Shown here: positions 62,210 through 64,000 of the stretch, in pieces
How the letters are laid out: every line of letters starts with the position of its first letter
Position numbering within the stretch: the stretch's first letter is position 1
Assembly: GCA_902765625.1 (NCBI GenBank)
Contig: CACXAO010000010.1
Span: forward strand, 1-64,000
Reading direction: 5' to 3'
Length of the DNA: 64,000 nt
From: an uncultured Ruminococcus sp.
GTDB taxonomy: Bacteria > Bacillota > Clostridia > Oscillospirales > Acutalibacteraceae
Made by a program: the position numbers and the translations under genes
The notes under the pieces: generated by a model
The model's input: the letters and a program-made list of their open reading frames with translations, nothing else
Databases searched by the model: none
Told to the model about the DNA's origin: nothing

Positions 62210-64000
62210 CTACCAGACCCAGAATTTGGAGCCTGTAACGCCTGTGCCCGTAAGCTCCGCGAGGTACTTCTGAACGCAGGTAGCGTCGAGAACGTTCACC
62301 TCGCCGTCGCCGTTTACGTCGGCTGCAAAGAGCGAACGCCTGTCGGGCGCGGTCACCTCGGCGGCGATCTTCTGCGATTCGGTAACGTCGTTTACGTCTA
62401 TCCCACCGCTGCTGTCGGCGTCGCCCATTGTTACAAAGTCGAACTCATAGCTCTCGCCGTACTGCGCGGACAGCCACGCTGCGCGGCTGTAGCACCAGTC
62501 GGCGGCGTAGTTATACATATCGGTATAGTCGCGCTGATTGTAGGTCATGGAGTGCTTGCTCAGCTTGACGCCGCTCTCGTCGATCGTGAACGAGAGGTTG
62601 TCGAGGGTGGTGTGGTCGGCGACCCAGTCGCTCGTCTTTATCAGCCATCCGCTCGTGTAGTTCATGGCGGCGCTGTCGGTCAGCAGATTGCGGTACTCGC
62701 TGATCGTGTACATCTCGCTCTCGATCTTCGCGCTCGGGAAGATGCCGTAGAAGTTGTAGAGCGCGGGAATGAACTTCTCGAACCAGATCCTCGGCGCGGC
62801 TTCCTGAACCTCGGTGTTCTGCGCGATTCGCGCCATGATGTTGGTCGGGGTCTTTGTGCCCGTCGGAGTGCCCTTGTAGCGGCACCACCAGCCCGTAGGC
62901 TCCTCGTAGTCGGTTACGCCGATGCTGCGCAGATCGCGCGATACGCCTGTCGCGTTGCCGAGGGAGTTGTCGTAGTCCCACACGGGCGAGCCGTAGAATT
63001 TATACTTGCCGTTTTCGTCGGGCTTGAAGGTGAAGAACGTGCTCGAAACGCCGCTGTCCCAATTCTTGCCAAGCTCGTTGATAAGATACAGCTTTGTGAC
63101 CGACTCAACGTCGGCGTAATCCGAAAGGTTCATCAGCTTTGAGGCTGTCGCGTTGTAGAACTTGTCGAACTTGCTCTTTACATACGCCTTGACCTCGTCG
63201 TAATACGGCTGACCGGCCTCGATTTTGGGAGATTTGATGGTGAGCTTCAAGCCCTTTGTGCTGACGTAGTAATCTCCGTCGCCTGCGCTCGCGTCGACCT
63301 CGGCGATAAACGGGAAGTCGTCCCTGAGCGTGCCGTCCTCGTTGAGATAGCCCTCGTCGTCAACGTCGGCGACAAGACTGCCTGCCTCGACCTTCTCGCA
63401 CACCAGGTAGCTGCCCCAGTAGAAGCCGTTTACATAGAAATCCACAAAACGCGAATCGGAGGCGTAAGGCATACCCACCGCGTCAGAGAGGTCGTAGAGA
63501 ACACGGTTGCGCGCAAGCGAATCGTCCTGATAATTGGCGAGGATGGAGTATTTCTTGTTCTTCTCCATGCCGGCTACGCTGACCTTCTTGTCGTAGGTGA
63601 TGTTGTAGCCCTTCTTCGGCTTGCCCCACGAGGTGTTGCCCCTGCCCTTTATCTTCTTTACCGGGGTGTTGTCGATTTTGCCGTCGGGAGTTACTATCGC
63701 GCCTGTCGCGGTCGCCTTGCGCTCCTTGTCGGCATTGAGGTAGGTCATAAGGTCGGTGCCGCTGCCGTCGGCGTCGCTGTTGTTGATGTAGACCGCCGCC
63801 TCAGCGCCGGACTTCATGACCCTGAGCGTATAGCTTGAACCGTCAGCGCTGACGGCATAGCTCTCGTTTGTTTTGTACGGAACAGACTCCGTGGTCTGCG
63901 AAGCGATGCTCACTCCGTTTACCGTGACGCTGCCGGCAAAGCCGTTGAAAACGTCGATGGTGTCGCCGTCCGCGGACGACGGCAGAAAGAAATATTTTTC
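62210..64000 (-). CDS. CotH-family protein with C-terminal type I dockerin (partial, N-terminus outside window)
   Basis: Translation is open to the right edge, so the N-terminus and any signal peptide are not seen. The 596 visible codons hold a CotH-family domain (KGRGNTSWGKPKKGYNITYD, SILANYQDDSLARNRVLYDL, FYVNGFYWGSYLVCEKVEAG, VWDYDNSLGN) and a C-terminal dockerin with two Ca-binding repeats, DADSSGGIDVNDV and DVNGDGEVNVLDA. CotH proteins are secretory kinases in spore coat and some bacterial cell surface systems. A dockerin means docking to a cohesin scaffold, so the protein is probably extracellular and part of a cellulosome-like complex. Confidence 0.93.
   Translation of the reverse strand, partial: EKYFFLPSSADGDTIDVFNGFAGSVTVNGVSIASQTTESVPYKTNESYAVSADGSSYTLRVMKSGAEAAVYINNSDADGSGTDLMTYLNADKERKATATGAIVTPDGKIDNTPVKKIKGRGNTSWGKPKKGYNITYDKKVSVAGMEKNKKYSILANYQDDSLARNRVLYDLSDAVGMPYASDSRFVDFYVNGFYWGSYLVCEKVEAGSLVADVDDEGYLNEDGTLRDDFPFIAEVDASAGDGDYYVSTKGLKLTIKSPKIEAGQPYYDEVKAYVKSKFDKFYNATASKLMNLSDYADVESVTKLYLINELGKNWDSGVSSTFFTFKPDENGKYKFYGSPVWDYDNSLGNATGVSRDLRSIGVTDYEEPTGWWCRYKGTPTGTKTPTNIMARIAQNTEVQEAAPRIWFEKFIPALYNFYGIFPSAKIESEMYTISEYRNLLTDSAAMNYTSGWLIKTSDWVADHTTLDNLSFTIDESGVKLSKHSMTYNQRDYTDMYNYAADWCYSRAAWLSAQYGESYEFDFVTMGDADSSGGIDVNDVTESQKIAAEVTAPDRRSLFAADVNGDGEVNVLDATCVQKYLAELTGTGVTGSKFWVW

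Overview
The window looks like a chromosome segment of a spore-forming, anaerobic gut or rumen clostridium of the Ruminococcaceae/Oscillospiraceae type. The grounds are Bacillota operon order, strong AGGAGG-type ribosome sites with several TTG starts, sporulation genes (yqfC, yqfD, ylbJ), a CotH-family secreted protein with a type I dockerin, and oxygen-defence genes typical of anaerobes. No rRNA, tRNA, CRISPR array, prophage or complete insertion sequence was recognised. The genus is an inference.

Layout. 1-975 holds the N-terminal part of a zinc-ribbon pseudokinase. 1229-14042 (minus) is a long conserved operon, yicC-remA-gmk-rpoZ-priA-def-fmt-rsmB-rlmN-prpC-prkC-rsgA-thiN, in the same order as the Bacillus subtilis yloC-yloS cluster but without coaBC and rpe. 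The prpC phosphatase gene appears frame-disrupted. 14309-16268 (plus) has an acidic membrane protein and a YebC regulator. 16295-21854 has a DegV protein, a 0.9-kb non-coding stretch, a small coiled-coil/sigma-region-4 pair, a HAD phosphatase, an S1-domain protein and rmuC. 21851-34388 (minus) has uvrA, the block gdpP-rplI-dnaB-tilS-hpt-ftsH, and RNase J. 34635-41541 has rnhA, nrdR, a D,D-carboxypeptidase, recG and fakA. 41669-45211 has ymdB and the divergent sporulation genes yqfC-yqfD and ylbJ. 45217-57537 has asnB, a PAP2 phosphatase, mscL, tyrS, a YgiQ-type radical SAM protein, spoIIIE/ftsK, uppP, tepA and a CNNM/CBS protein. 57612-62149 is a redox block: gpx-trxA-trxB, a DUF protein and a four-domain flavodiiron protein. 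The window ends inside the CotH/dockerin gene.

The least ordinary content is a family of seven-base repeats. One array has 84 exact-phase copies of YCRRCTR (35092-35679). A 17-copy array in the opposite orientation (39698-39816) ends 12 bases from the recG start codon. A related heptamer (GAGTTRA/GAGTGGA) forms the inverted ends of four composite elements (8063-8239, 21702-21854, 42461-42651, 51319-51488) whose cores carry GC-rich hairpins. A fifth, core-only copy lies at 1885-1970. At 21702-21854 the repeat supplies the stop codons of both rmuC and uvrA. I know no name for this element family. Other points of note are the promoter-embedded palindrome at gpx-trx, the overlapping divergent sigma-E-like promoters of yqfC and ylbJ, a zinc-ribbon MscL, and the sigma-like cassette next to odd intergenic repeats.

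Promoters, operators and hairpins were found by eye. Protein calls rest on visible motifs, length and gene order, with no database search.
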